A DNA stretch of 64,000 bases, from contig NW_026597078.1 in assembly GCF_029784155.1 (NCBI RefSeq), forward strand, positions 1 through 64,000. The letters run 5' to 3'. The position numbers and the translations under genes were made by a program. The DNA is from Uranotaenia lowii (lineage: Eukaryota; Arthropoda; Insecta; Diptera; Culicidae). Shown one piece after another: positions 11,701 through 25,056 of this stretch (its first letter is position 1; each line of letters begins with the position of its first letter). The notes beneath the pieces were generated by a model. The model was not told the origin of the DNA. It was given only the letters and a program-made list of their open reading frames with translations, and did not search any database.

Positions 11701-12581
11701 CTGGCCTTTAGAAGCGTTTTTCGGCCATTCAGAGCTTAATTTGGGATCACAACTTTAGAATGCGATTTCTGGCCTTTAGAAGCGTTTTTCGGCCATTCTA
11801 AGCTTAATTTGGGATCACAACTTTAGAATGCGATTTCTGGCCTTTAGAAGCGTTTTTCGGCGATTCTAAGCTTAATTTGGGATCACAACTTTAGAATACG
11901 ATTTCTGGCCTTTAGAAGCGTTTTTCGGCCATTCTGAGCTTAATTTGGGATCACAACTTTAAAATGCGATTTCTGGCCTTCAGAAGCGTTTTTCGGCGAT
12001 TCTAAGCTTAATTTGGGATCACAACTTTAAAATGCGATTTCTGGCCTTTAGAAGCGTTTTTCGGCGATTCTGAGCTTAATTTGGGATCACAACTTTAAAA
12101 TGCGATTTCTGGCCTTTAGAAGCGTTTTTCGGCGATTCTAAGCTTAATTTGGGATCACAACTTTAAAATGCGATTTCTGGCCTTTAGAAGCGTTTTTCGG
12201 CCATTCTAAGCTTAATTTGGGATCACAACTTTAGAATGCGATTTCTGGCCTTTAGAAGCGTTTTTCGGCCATTCTGAGCTTAATTTGGGATCACAACTTT
12301 AAAATGCTGAGCTTAATTTGGGATCACAACTTTAAAATGCGATTTCTGGCCTTTAGAAACGTTTTTCGGCCATTCTGAGCTTAATTTGGGATCACAACTT
12401 TAAAATGCGATTTCTGGCCTTTAGAAGCGTTTTTCGGCCATTCAGAGCTTAATTTGGGATCACAACTTTAGAATGCGATTTCTGGCCTTTAGAAGCGTTT
12501 TTCGGCCATTCTAAGCTTAATTTGGGATCACAACTTTAGAATGCGATTTCTGGCCTTTAGAAGCGTTTTTCGGCCATTCTA
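8302..12581 (+). repeat. Block C, first copy (offset 4,280 bp)
   Basis: A 4,280-bp segment is repeated immediately downstream, with agreement at every fingerprint I checked. Pairs are the position-50 C variant at 8,452/12,732, 33-bp units at 8,537/12,817, 9,590/13,870, 10,575/14,855 and 12,308/16,588, and position-68 T at 8,775/13,055 and 9,828/14,108. The edge is sharp: 8,301 differs from 12,581, and 12,574 differs from 16,854. An older internal repeat with a 1,053-bp offset (15 full units plus one 33-bp unit) is seen from 8,775 to 9,828. Confidence 0.88.
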
Positions 12582-15500
12582 AGCTTAATTTGGGATCACA
12601 ACTTTAAAATGCGATTTCTGGCCTTCAGAAGCGTTTTTCGGCGATTCTAAGCTTAATTTGGGATCACAACTTTAAAATGCGATTTCTGGCCTTTAGAAGC
12701 GTTTTTCGGCGATTCTGAGCTTAATTTGGGACCACAACTTTAAAATGCGATTTCTGGCCTTTAGAAGCGTTTTTCGGCCATTCTGAGCTTAATTTGGGAT
12801 CACAACTTTAAAATGCTGAGCTTAATTTGGGATCACAACTTTAGAATGCGATTTCTGGCCTTTAGAAGCGTTTTTCGGCCATTCTAAGCTTAATTTGGGA
12901 TCACAACTTTAGAATGCGATTTCTGGCCTTTAGAAGCGTTTTTCGGCGATTCTAAGCTTAATTTGGGATCACAACTTTAAAATGCGATTTCTGGCCTTTA
13001 GAAGCGTTTTTCGGGCATTCTAAGCTTAATTTGGGATCACAACTTTAAAATGCGTTTTCTGGCCTTTAGAAACGTTTTTCGGCCATTCTGAGCTTAATTT
13101 GGGATCACAACTTTAAAATGCGATTTCTGGCCTTTAGAAGCGTTTTTCGGCCATTCTAAGCTTAATTTGGGATCACAACTTTAGAATGCGATTTCTGGCC
13201 TTTAGAAGCGTTTTTCGGCCATTCTAAGCTTAATTTGGGATCACAACTTTAGAATGCGATTTCTGGCCTTTAGAAGCGTTTTTCGGCGATTCTAAGCTTA
13301 ATTTGGGATCACAACTTTAGAATACGATTTCTGGCCTTTAGAAGCGTTTTTCGGCCATTCTGAGCTTAATTTGGGATCACAACTTTAAAATGCGATTTCT
13401 GGCCTTTAGAAGCGTTTTTCGGCCATTCTAAGCTTAATTTGGGATCACAACTTTAGAATGCGATTTCTGGCCTTTAGAAGCGTTTTTCGGCCATTCTAAG
13501 CTTAATTTGGGATCACAACTTTAGAATGCGATTTCTGGCCTTTAGAAGCGTTTTTCGGCGATTCTAAGCTTAATTTGGGATCACAACTTTAGAATACGAT
13601 TTCTGGCCTTTAGAAGCGTTTTTCGGCCATTCTGAGCTTAATTTGGGATCACAACTTTAAAATGCGATTTCTGGCCTTCAGAAGCGTTTTTCGGCGATTC
13701 TAAGCTTAATTTGGGATCACAACTTTAAAATGCGATTTCTGGCCTTTAGAAGCGTTTTTCGGCGATTCTGAGCTTAATTTGGGATCACAACTTTAAAATG
13801 CGATTTCTGGCCTTTAGAAGCGTTTTTCGGCCATTCTGAGCTTAATTTGGGATCACAACTTTAAAATGCTGAGCTTAATTTGGGATCACAACTTTAGAAT
13901 GCGATTTCTGGCCTTTAGAAGCGTTTTTCGGCCATTCTAAGCTTAATTTGGGATCACAACTTTAGAATGCGATTTCTGGCCTTTAGAAGCGTTTTTCGGC
14001 GATTCTAAGCTTAATTTGGGATCACAACTTTAAAATGCGATTTCTGGCCTTTAGAAGCGTTTTTCGGGCATTCTAAGCTTAATTTGGGATCACAACTTTA
14101 AAATGCGTTTTCTGGCCTTTAGAAACGTTTTTCGGCCATTCTGAGCTTAATTTGGGATCACAACTTTAAAATGCGATTTCTGGCCTTTAGAAGCGTTTTT
14201 CGGCCATTCTAAGCTTAATTTGGGATCACAACTTTAGAATGCGATTTCTGGCCTTTAGAAGCGTTTTTCGGCGATTCTAAGCTTAATTTGGGATCACAAC
14301 TTTAAAATGCGATTTCTGGCCTTTAGAAGCGTTTTTCGGCCATTCTAAGCTTAATTTGGGATCACAACTTTAGAATGCGATTTCTGGCCTTTAGAAGCGT
14401 TTTTCGGCGATTCTAAGCTTAATTTGGGATCACAACTTTAGAATACGATTTCTGGCCTTTAGAAGCGTTTTTCGGCCATTCTGAGCTTAATTTGGGATCA
14501 CAACTTTAAAATGCGATTTCTGGCCTTCAGAAGCGTTTTTCGGCGATTCTAAGCTTAATTTGGGATCACAACTTTAAAATGCGATTTCTGGCCTTTAGAA
14601 GCGTTTTTCGGCGATTCTGAGCTTAATTTGGGATCACAACTTTAAAATGCGATTTCTGGCCTTTAGAAGCGTTTTTCGGCGATTCTAAGCTTAATTTGGG
14701 ATCACAACTTTAAAATGCGATTTCTGGCCTTTAGAAGCGTTTTTCGGCCATTCTAAGCTTAATTTGGGATCACAACTTTAGAATGCGATTTCTGGCCTTT
14801 AGAAGCGTTTTTCGGCCATTCTGAGCTTAATTTGGGATCACAACTTTAAAATGCTGAGCTTAATTTGGGATCACAACTTTAAAATGCGATTTCTGGCCTT
14901 TAGAAACGTTTTTCGGCCATTCTGAGCTTAATTTGGGATCACAACTTTAAAATGCGATTTCTGGCCTTTAGAAGCGTTTTTCGGCCATTCAGAGCTTAAT
15001 TTGGGATCACAACTTTAGAATGCGATTTCTGGCCTTTAGAAGCGTTTTTCGGCCATTCTAAGCTTAATTTGGGATCACAACTTTAGAATGCGATTTCTGG
15101 CCTTTAGAAGCGTTTTTCGGCGATTCTAAGCTTAATTTGGGATCACAACTTTAAAATGCGATTTCTGGCCTTTAGAAGCGTTTTTCGGCCATTCTAAGCT
15201 TAATTTGGGATCACAACTTTAGAATGCGATTTCTGGCCTTTAGAAGCGTTTTTCGGCCATTCTAAGCTTAATTTGGGATCACAACTTTAGAATGCGATTT
15301 CTGGCCTTTAGAAGCGTTTTTCGGCGATTCTAAGCTTAATTTGGGATCACAACTTTAAAATGCGATTTCTGGCCTTTAGAAGCGTTTTTCGGCCATTCTA
15401 AGCTTAATTTGGGATCACAACTTTAGAATGCGATTTCTGGCCTTTAGAAGCGTTTTTCGGGCATTCTGAGCTTAATTTGGGATCACAACTTTAGAATGCG

Positions 15501-16861
15501 ATTTCTGGCCTTTAGAAGCGTTTTTCGGCCATTCTAAGCTTAATTTGGGATCACAACTTTAGAATGCGATTTCTGGCCTTTAGAAGCGTTTTTCGGCGAT
15601 TCTAAGCTTAATTTGGGATCACAACTTTAAAATGCGATTTCTGGCCTTTAGAAGCGTTTTTCGGCCATTCTGAGCTTAATTTGGGATCACAACTTTAAAA
15701 TGCGATTTCTGGCCTTCAGAAGCGTTTTTCGGCGATTCTAAGCTTAATTTGGGATCACAACTTTAAAATGCGATTTCTGGCCTTTAGAAGCGTTTTTCGG
15801 CCATTCAGAGCTTAATTTGGGATCACAACTTTAGAATGCGATTTCTGGCCTTTAGAAGCGTTTTTCGGCCATTCTAAGCTTAATTTGGGATCACAACTTT
15901 AGAATGCGATTTCTGGCCTTTAGAAGCGTTTTTCGGCGATTCTAAGCTTAATTTGGGATCACAACTTTAAAATGCGATTTCTGGCCTTTAGAAGCGTTTT
16001 TCGGCCATTCAGAGCTTAATTTGGGATCACAACTTTAGAATGCGATTTCTGGCCTTTAGAAGCGTTTTTCGGCCATTCTAAGCTTAATTTGGGATCACAA
16101 CTTTAGAATGCGATTTCTGGCCTTTAGAAGCGTTTTTCGGCGATTCTAAGCTTAATTTGGGATCACAACTTTAGAATACGATTTCTGGCCTTTAGAAGCG
16201 TTTTTCGGCCATTCTGAGCTTAATTTGGGATCACAACTTTAAAATGCGATTTCTGGCCTTCAGAAGCGTTTTTCGGCGATTCTAAGCTTAATTTGGGATC
16301 ACAACTTTAAAATGCGATTTCTGGCCTTTAGAAGCGTTTTTCGGCGATTCTGAGCTTAATTTGGGATCACAACTTTAAAATGCGATTTCTGGCCTTTAGA
16401 AGCGTTTTTCGGCGATTCTAAGCTTAATTTGGGATCACAACTTTAAAATGCGATTTCTGGCCTTTAGAAGCGTTTTTCGGCCATTCTAAGCTTAATTTGG
16501 GATCACAACTTTAGAATGCGATTTCTGGCCTTTAGAAGCGTTTTTCGGCCATTCTGAGCTTAATTTGGGATCACAACTTTAAAATGCTGAGCTTAATTTG
16601 GGATCACAACTTTAAAATGCGATTTCTGGCCTTTAGAAACGTTTTTCGGCCATTCTGAGCTTAATTTGGGATCACAACTTTAAAATGCGATTTCTGGCCT
16701 TTAGAAGCGTTTTTCGGCCATTCAGAGCTTAATTTGGGATCACAACTTTAGAATGCGATTTCTGGCCTTTAGAAGCGTTTTTCGGCCATTCTAAGCTTAA
16801 TTTGGGATCACAACTTTAGAATGCGATTTCTGGCCTTTAGAAGCGTTTTTCGGCGATTCTA
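12582..16861 (+). repeat. Block C, second copy
   Basis: This is the second half of the 4,280-bp tandem duplication. It reproduces all four 33-bp units, both position-68 T units and the internal 1,053-bp repeat of copy 1. I noticed no private substitution inside, so divergence is very low by eye. The match stops at 16,853; from 16,854 the units carry position-29 G where copy 1 has C. Confidence 0.88.
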
Positions 16862-19800
16862 AGCTTAATTTGGGATCACAACTTTAAAATGCGATTTCTG
16901 GCCTTTAGAAGCGTTTTTCGGCGATTCTAAGCTTAATTTGGGATCACAACTTTAAAATGCGATTTCTGGCCTTTAGAAGCGTTTTTCGGCGATTCTAAGC
17001 TTAATTTGGGATCACAACTTTAAAATGCGATTTCTGGCCTTTAGAAGCGTTTTTCGGCCATTCTAAGCTTAATTTGGGATCACAACTTTAGAATGCGATT
17101 TCTGGCCTTTAGAAGCGTTTTTCGGGCATTCTGAGCTTAATTTGGGATCACAACTTTAAAATGCGATTTCTGGCCTTTAGAAGCGTTTTTCGGCCATTCT
17201 GAGCTTAATTTGGGATCACAACTTTAAAATGCGATTTCTGGCCTTTAGAAGCGTTTTTCGGCGATTCTAAGCTTAATTTGGGATCACAACTTTAAAATGC
17301 GATTTCTGGCCTTTAGAAGCGTTTTTCGGCGATTCTAAGCTTAATTTGGGATCACAACTTTAGAATACGATTTCTGGCCTTTAGAAGCGTTTTTCGGCCA
17401 TTCTGAGCTTAATTTGGGATCACAACTTTAAAATGCGATTTCTGGCCTTTAGAAGCGTTTTTCGGCGATTCTGAGCTTAATTTGGGATCACAACTTTAAA
17501 ATGCGATTTCTGGCCTTTAGAAGCGTTTTTCGGCCATTCTGAGCTTAATTTGGGATCACAACTTTAGAATACGATTTCTGGCCTTTAGAAGCGTTTTTCG
17601 GCCATTCTGAGCTTAATTTGGGATCACAACTTTAAAATGCGATTTCTGGCCTTTAGAAGCGTTTTTCGGCGATTCTGAGCTTAATTTGGGAACACAACTT
17701 TAAAATGCGATTTCTGGCCTTTAGAAGCGTTTTTCGGCGATTCTAAGCTTAATTTGGGATCACAACTTTAGAATACGATTTCTGGCCTTTAGAAGCGTTT
17801 TTCGGCCATTCTGAGCTTAATTTGGGATCACAACTTTAAAATGCGATTTCTGGCCTTTAGAAGCGTTTTTCGGCGATTCTGAGCTTAATTTGGGATCACA
17901 ACTTTAAAATGCGATTTCTGGCCTTTAGAAGCGTTTTTCGGCGATTCTAAGCCTAATTTGGGATCACAACTTTAGAATACGATTTCTGGCCTTTAGAAGC
18001 GTTTTTCGGCCATTCTGAGCTTAATTTGGGATCACAACTTTAAAATGCGATTTCTGGCCTTTAGAAGCGTTTTTCGGCGATTCTGAGCTTAATTTGGGAA
18101 CACAACTTTAAAATGCGATTTCTGGCCTTTAGAAGCGTTTTTCGGCGATTCTGAGCTTAATTTGGGATCACAACTTTAAAATGCGATTTCTGGCCTTTAG
18201 AAGCGTTTTTCGGCGATTCTAAGCTTAATTTGGGATCACAACTTTAGAATACGATTTCTGGCCTTTAGAAGCGTTTTTCGGCCATTCTGAGCTTAATTTG
18301 GGATCACAACTTTAAAATGCGATTTCTGGCCTTTAGAAGCGTTTTTCGGCGATTCTGAGCTTAATTTGGGAACACAACTTTAAAATGCGATTTCTGGACT
18401 TTAGAAGCGTTTTTCGGCGATTCTGAGCTTAATTTGGGATCACAACTTTAAAATGCGATTTCTGGCCTTTAGAAGCGTTTTTCGGCGATTCTAAGCTTAA
18501 TTTGGGATCACAACTTTAGAATACGATTTCTGGCCTTTAGAAGCGTTTTTCGGCCATTCTGAGCTTAATTTGGGATCACAACTTTAAAATGCGATTTCTG
18601 GCCTTTAGAAGCGTTTTTCGGCGATTCTGAGCTTAATTTGGGATCACAACTTTAAAATGCGATTTCTGGCCTTTAGAAGCGTTTTTCGGCCATTCTGAGC
18701 TTAATTTGGGATCACAACTTTAGAATGCGATTTCTGGCCTTCAGAAGCGTTTTTCGGCGATTCTAAGCTTAATTTGGGATCACAACTTTAAAATGCGATT
18801 TCTGGCCTTTATAAGCGTTTTTCGGCGATTCTAAGCTTAATTTGGGATCACAACTTTAAAATGCGATTTCTGGCCTTTAGAAGCGTTTTTCGGCCATTCT
18901 GAGCTTAATTTGGGATCACAACTTTAGAATGCGATTTCTGGCCTTTAGAAGCGTTTTTCGGCGATTCTAAGCTTAATTTGGGATCACAACTTTAAAATGC
19001 GATTTCTGGCCTTTATAAGCGTTTTTCGGCGATTCTAAGCTTAATTTGGGATCACAACTTTAAAATGCGATTTCTGGCCTTTAGAAGCGTTTTTCGGCGA
19101 TTTTGGGATCACAACTTTAAAATGCGATTTCTGGCCTTTAGAAGCGTTTTTCGGCGATTCTAAGCTTAATTTGGGATCACAACTTTAGAATGCGATTTCT
19201 GGCCTTTAGAAGCGTTTTTCGGCCATTCTGAGCTTAATTTGGGATCACAACTTTAAAATGCGATTTCTGGCCTTTAGAAGCGTTTTTCGGCGATTCTAAG
19301 CTTAATTTGGGATCACAACTTTAGAATACGATTTCTGGCCTTTAGAAGCGTTTTTCGGCCATTCTGAGCTTAATTTGGGATCACAACTTTAAAATGCGAT
19401 TTCTGGCCTTTAGAAGCGTTTTTCGGCGATTCTGAGCTTAATTTGGGATCACAACTTTAAAATGCGATTTCTGGCCTTTAGAAGCGTTTTTCGGCCATTC
19501 TGAGCTTAATTTGGGATCACAACTTTAAAATGCGATTTCTGGCCTTTAGAAGCGTTTTTCGGCCATTCTGAGCTTAATTTGGGATCACAACTTTAAAATG
19601 CGATTTCTGGCCTTTAGAAGCGTTTTTCGGCCATTCAGAGCTTAATTTGGGATCACAACTTTAAAATGCGATTTCTGGCCTTTAGAAGCGTTTTTCGGCG
19701 ATTCTGAGCTTAATTTGGGATCACAACTTTAAAATGCGATTTCTGGCCTTTAGAAGCGTTTTTCGGCGATTCTAAGCTTAATTTGGGATCACAACTTTAA

Positions 19801-20651
19801 AATGCGATTTCTGGCCTTTAGAAGCGTTTTTCGGCCATTCTGAGCTTAATTTGGGATCACAACTTTAAAATGCGATTTCTGGCCTTTAGAAGCGTTTTTC
19901 GGCGATTCTAAGCTTAATTTGGGATCACAACTTAAAATTGCGATTTCTGGCCTTTATAAGCGTTTTTCGGCCATTTTGAGCTTAATTTGGGATCACAACT
20001 TTAAAATGCAATTTCTGGCCTTTAGAAGCGTTTTTCGGCCATTTTGAGCCATATTTGGGATCACAACTTTAAAATGCGATTTCTAGCCTTTAGAAGCGTT
20101 TTTCGGCGATTCTGAGCTTAATTTGGGATCACAACTTTAAAATGCGATTTCTGGCCTTTAGAAGCGTTTTTCGGCCATTCTAAGCTTAATTTGGGATCAC
20201 AACTTTAAAATGCGATTTCTGGCCTTTAGAAGCGTTTTTCGGCCATTCAGAGCTTAATTTGGGATCACAACTTTAAAATGCGATTTCTGGCCTTTAGAAG
20301 CGTTTTTCGGCGATTCTGAGCTTAATTTGGGATCACAACTTTAAAATGCGATTTCTGGCCTTTAGAAGCGTTTTTCGGCGATTCTAAGCTTAATTTGGGA
20401 TCACAACTTTAAAATGCGATTTCTGGCCTTTAGAAGCGTTTTTCGGCCATTCTAAGCTTAATTTGGGATCACAACTTTAAAATGCGATTTCTGGCCTTTA
20501 GAAGCGTTTTTCGGCCATTCTAAGCTTAATTTGGGATCACAACTTTAGAATGCGATTTCTGGCCTTTAGAAGCGTTTTTCGGCCATTCTAAGCTTAATTT
20601 GGGATCACAACTTTAGAATGCGATTTCTGGCCTTTAGAAGCGTTTTTCGGC
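16862..20651 (+). repeat. Mosaic stretch between blocks C and D
   Basis: This is a patchwork of short higher-order repeats. The position-50 A variant recurs at 17,692, 18,100 and 18,372, giving local offsets of 408 bp (six units) and 272 bp (four units). Position-14 T units at 18,812 and 19,016 are 204 bp apart. Parts match the left side of the window: 17,126-17,410 matches 3,391-3,675, and 17,953-18,250 matches 6,516-6,813. The first 57-bp unit of the window lies at 19,071-19,127. From about 19,100 units resemble the first 3 kb of block D, including the catattt variant at 20,051. Confidence 0.8.
19071..19127 (+). repeat. 57-bp unit (first of 26)
   Basis: An 11-bp deletion joins ggcgatt to ttgggatc. 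The deleted piece lies between two ATT triplets (positions 30-32 and 42-44), so slippage on a 3-bp repeat explains it. The first G of the joined ttttggg lies at 19105, 21542, 26424, 26617, 27694, 29111, 29304, 32522, 32715, 35746, 35939, 38648, 41763, 45761, 45954, 47031, 48448, 48641, 51894, 52087, 55186, 55379, 57952, 58145, 59836 and 61799. None occurs before 19,071. Confidence 0.92.
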
Positions 20652-22038
20652 GATTCTAAGCTTAATTTGGGATCACAACTTTAAAATGCGATTTCTGGCC
20701 TTTAGAAGCGTTTTTCGGCCATTCTAAGCTTAATTTGGGATCACAACTTTAGAATGCGATTTCTGGCCTTTAGAAGCGTTTTTCGGCGATTCTAAGCTTA
20801 ATTTGGGATCACAACTTTAGAATGCGATTTCTGGCCTTTAGAAGCGTTTTTCGGCCATTCTGAGCTTAATTTGGGATCACAACTTTAAAATGCGATTTCT
20901 GGCCTTTAGAAGCGTTTTTCGGCGATTCTAAGCTTAATTTGGGATCACAACTTTAAATTGCGATTTCTGGCCTTTAGAAGCGTTTTTCGGCCATTCTGAG
21001 CTTAATTTGGGATCACAACTTTAAAATGCAATTTCTGGCCTTTAGAAGCGTTTTTCGGCCATTTTGAGCCATATTTGGGATCACAACTTTAAAATGCGAT
21101 TTCTAGCCTTTAGAAGCGTTTTTCGGCGATTCTGAGCTTAATTTGGGATCACAACTTTAAAATGCGATTTCTGGCCTTTAGAAGCGTTTTTCGGCCATTC
21201 TGAGCTTAATTTGGGATCACAACTTTAAAATGCGATTTCTGGCCTTTAGAAGCGTTTTTCGGCCATTCTAAGCTTAATTTGGGATCACAACTTTAGAATG
21301 CGATATCTGGCCTTTAGAAGCGTTTTTCGGCCATTCTGAGCTTAATTTGGGATCACAACTTTAGAATGCGATTTCTGGCCTTTAGAAGCGTTTTTCGGCG
21401 ATTCTAAGCTTAATTTGGGATCACAACTTTAAAATGCGATTTCTGGCCTTTATAAGCGTTTTTCGGCGATTCTAAGCTTAATTTGGGATCACAACTTTAA
21501 AATGCGATTTCTGGCCTTTAGAAGCGTTTTTCGGCGATTTTGGGATCACAACTTTAAAATGCGATTTCTGGCCTTTAGAAGCGTTTTTCGGCCATTCTGA
21601 GCTTAATTTGGGATCACAACTTTAAAATGCGATTTCTGGCCTTTAGAAGCGTTTTTCGGCGATTCTAAGCTTAATTTGGGATCACAACTTTAGAATACGA
21701 TTTCTGGCCTTTAGAAGCGTTTTTCGGCCATTCTGAGCTTAATTTGGGATCACAACTTTAAAATGCGATTTCTGGCCTTTAGAAGCGTTTTTCGGCGATT
21801 CTGAGCTTAATTTGGGATCACAACTTTAAAATGCGATTTCTGGCCTTTAGAAGCGTTTTTCGGCCATTCTGAGCTTAATTTGGGATCACAACTTTAAAAT
21901 GCGATTTCTGGCCTTTAGAAGCGTTTTTCGGCGATTCTGAGCTTAATTTGGGATCACAACTTTAAAATGCGATTTCTGGCCTTTAGAAGCGTTTTTCGGC
22001 CATTCTGAGCTTAATTTGGGATCACAACTTTAAAATGC

Positions 22039-22444
22039 TGAGCTTAATTTGGGATCACAACTTTAAAATGCGATTTCTGGCCTTTAGAAGCGTTTTTCGG
22101 CGATTCTGAGCTTAATTTGGGATCACAACTTTAAAATGCGATTTCTGGCCTTTAGAAGCGTTTTTCGGCGATTCTAAGCTTAATTTGGGATCACAACTTT
22201 AGAATACGATTTCTGGCCTTTAGAAGCGTTTTTCGGCCATTCTGAGCTTAATTTGGGATCACAACTTTAAAATGCGATTTCTGGCCTTTAGAAGCGTTTT
22301 TCGGCGATTCTGAGCTTAATTTGGGATCACAACTTTAAAATGCGATTTCTGGCCTTTAGAAGCGTTTTTCGGCCATTCTGAGCTTAATTTGGGATCACAA
22401 CTTTAAAATGCTGAGCTTAATTTGGGATCACAACTTTAAAATGC
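22039..22444 (+). repeat. Internal 373-bp tandem duplication with paired 33-bp units
   Basis: Two 33-bp units at 22,039 and 22,412 are separated by five full units, and the units around them repeat with a 373-bp offset. The same pair occurs at 39,145/39,518 and 42,260/42,633 in both E copies. Relative to the upstream related stretch at 19,105-20,051, this part of D carries 814 extra bp (eleven full and two 33-bp units) between its 57-bp unit and the catattt unit. Confidence 0.8.
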
Positions 22445-24841
22445 GATTTCTGGCCTTTAGAAGCGTTTTTCGGCGATTCTGAGCTTAATTTGGGATCACA
22501 ACTTTAAAATGCGATTTCTGGCCTTTAGTAGCGTTTTTCGGCCATTCTAAGCTTAATTTGGGATCACAACTTTAGAATGCGATTTCTGGCCTTTAGAAGC
22601 GTTTTTCGGCCATTCTGAGCTAAATTTGGGATCACAACTTTAAAATGCGATTTCTGGCCTTTAGAAGCGTTTTTCGGCGATTCTAAGCTTAATTTGGGAT
22701 CACAACTTTAAAATGCGATTTCTGGCCTTTAGAAGCGTTTTTCGGCCATTCTGAGCTTAATTTGGGATCACAACTTTAAAATGCGATTTCTGGCCTTTAG
22801 AAGCGTTTTTCGGCCATTCTGAGCTTAATTTGGGATCACAACTTTAAAATGCGATTTCTGGCCTTTAGAAGCGTTTTTCGGCCATTCAGAGCTTAATTTG
22901 GGATCACAACTTTAAAATGCGATTTCTGGCCTTTAGAAGCGTTTTTCGGCGATTCTGAGCTTAATTTGGGATCACAACTTTAAAATGCGATTTCTGGCCT
23001 TTAGAAGCGTTTTTCGGCGATTCTAAGCTTAATTTGGGATCACAACTTTAAAATGCGATTTCTGGCCTTTAGAAGCGTTTTTCGGCCATTCTGAGCTTAA
23101 TTTGGGATCACAACTTTAAAATGCGATTTCTGGCCTTTAGAAGCGTTTTTCGGCGATTCTAAGCTTAATTTGGGATCACAACTTAAAATTGCGATTTCTG
23201 GCCTTTATAAGCGTTTTTCGGCCATTTTGAGCTTAATTTGGGATCACAACTTTAAAATGCAATTTCTGGCCTTTAGAAGCGTTTTTCGGCCATTTTGAGC
23301 CATATTTGGGATCACAACTTTAAAATGCGATTTCTGGCCTTTAGAAGCGTTTTTCGGCCATTCTAAGCTTAATTTGGGATCACAACTTTAAAATGCGATT
23401 TCTGGCCTTTAGAAGCGTTTTTCGGCCATTCAGAGCTTAATTTGGGATCACAACTTTAAAATGCGATTTCTGGCCTTTAGAAGCGTTTTTCGGCGATTCT
23501 GAGCTTAATTTGGGATCACAACTTTAAAATGCGATTTCTGGCCTTTAGAAGCGTTTTTCGGCGATTCTAAGCTTAATTTGGGATCACAACTTTAAAATGC
23601 GATTTCTGGCCTTTAGAAGCGTTTTTCGGCCATTCTAAGCTTAATTTGGGATCACAACTTTAAAATGCGATTTCTGGCCTTTAGAAGCGTTTTTCGGCCA
23701 TTCTAAGCTTAATTTGGGATCACAACTTTAGAATGCGATTTCTGGCCTTTAGAAGCGTTTTTCGGCCATTCTAAGCTTAATTTGGGATCACAACTTTAGA
23801 ATGCGATTTCTGGCCTTTAGAAGCGTTTTTCGGCGATTCTAAGCTTAATTTGGGATCACAACTTTAAAATGCGATTTCTGGCCTTTAGAAGCGTTTTTCG
23901 GCCATTCTAAGCTTAATTTGGGATCACAACTTTAGAATGCGATTTCTGGCCTTTAGAAGCGTTTTTCGGCGATTCTAAGCTTAATTTGGGATCACAACTT
24001 TAAAATGCGATTTCTGGCCTTTAGAAGCGTTTTTCGGCCATTCTGAGCTTAATTTGGGATCACAACTTTAAAATGCGATTTCTGGCCTTTAGAAGCGTTT
24101 TTCGGCGATTCTAAGCTTAATTTGGGATCACAACTTTAAATTGCGATTTCTGGCCTTTAGAAGCGTTTCTCGGCCATTCTGAGCTTAATTTGGGATCACA
24201 ACTTTAAAATGCAATTTCTGGCCTTTAGAAGCGTTTTTCGGCCATTTTGAGCCATATTTGGGATCACAACTTTAAAATGCGATTTCTAGCCTTTAGAAGC
24301 GTTTTTTGGCGATTCTGAGCTTAATTTGGGATCACAACTTTAAAATGCGATTTCTGGCCTTTAGAAGCGTTTTTCGGCCATTCAGAGCTTAATTTGGGAT
24401 CACAACTTTAAAATGCGATTTCTGGCCTTTAGAAGCGTTTTTCGGCGATTCTGAGCTTAATTTGGGATCACAACTTTAAAATGCGATTTCTGGCCTTTAG
24501 AAGCGTTTTTCGGCGATTCTAAGCTTAATTTGGGATCACAACTTTAAAATGCGATTTCTGGCCTTTAGAAGCGTTTTTCGGTCATTCTAAGCTTAATTTG
24601 GGATCACAACTTTAAAATGCGATTTCTGGCCTTTAGAAGCGTTTTTCGGCCATTCTAAGCTTAATTTGGGATCACAACTTTAGAATGCGATTTCTGGCCT
24701 TTAGAAGCGTTTTTCGGCCATTCTAAGCTTAATTTGGGATCACAACTTTAGAATGCGATTTCTGGCCTTTAGAAGCGTTTTTCGGCGATTCTAAGCTTAA
24801 TTTGGGATCACAACTTTAAAATGCGATTTCTGGCCTTTAGA

Positions 24842-24852
24842 AGGGTTTTTGG
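24842..24852 (+). repeat. 67-bp unit (substitution plus 1-bp deletion)
   Basis: The unit reads aagggtttttggcg: position 18 is G and the C at position 25 is lost, giving 67 bp. The next unit carries position-58 G (ctgtaaaa) at 24,883. Both changes recur together at 44,930 and 44,968 in D copy 2 but not in E copy 1, since that region lies outside E. Confidence 0.88.
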
Positions 24853-25056
24853 CGATTCTGAGCTTAATTTGGGATCACAACTGTAAAATGCGATTTCTGG
24901 CCTTTAGAAGCGTTTTTCGGCGATTCTAAGCTTAATTTGGGATCACAACTTTAAAATGCGATTTCTGGCCTTTAGAAGCGTTTTTCGGCGATTCTAAGCT
25001 TAATTTGGGATCACAACTTTAGAATGCGATTTCTGGCCTTTAGAAGCGTTTTTCGG

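Noticed and set aside
19921..19960. Indel in the cttaaaattgcg unit
   Set aside because: Counting shows the same length as the normal actttaaaatgcg; it is substitutions only, confirmed by the closing ledger.
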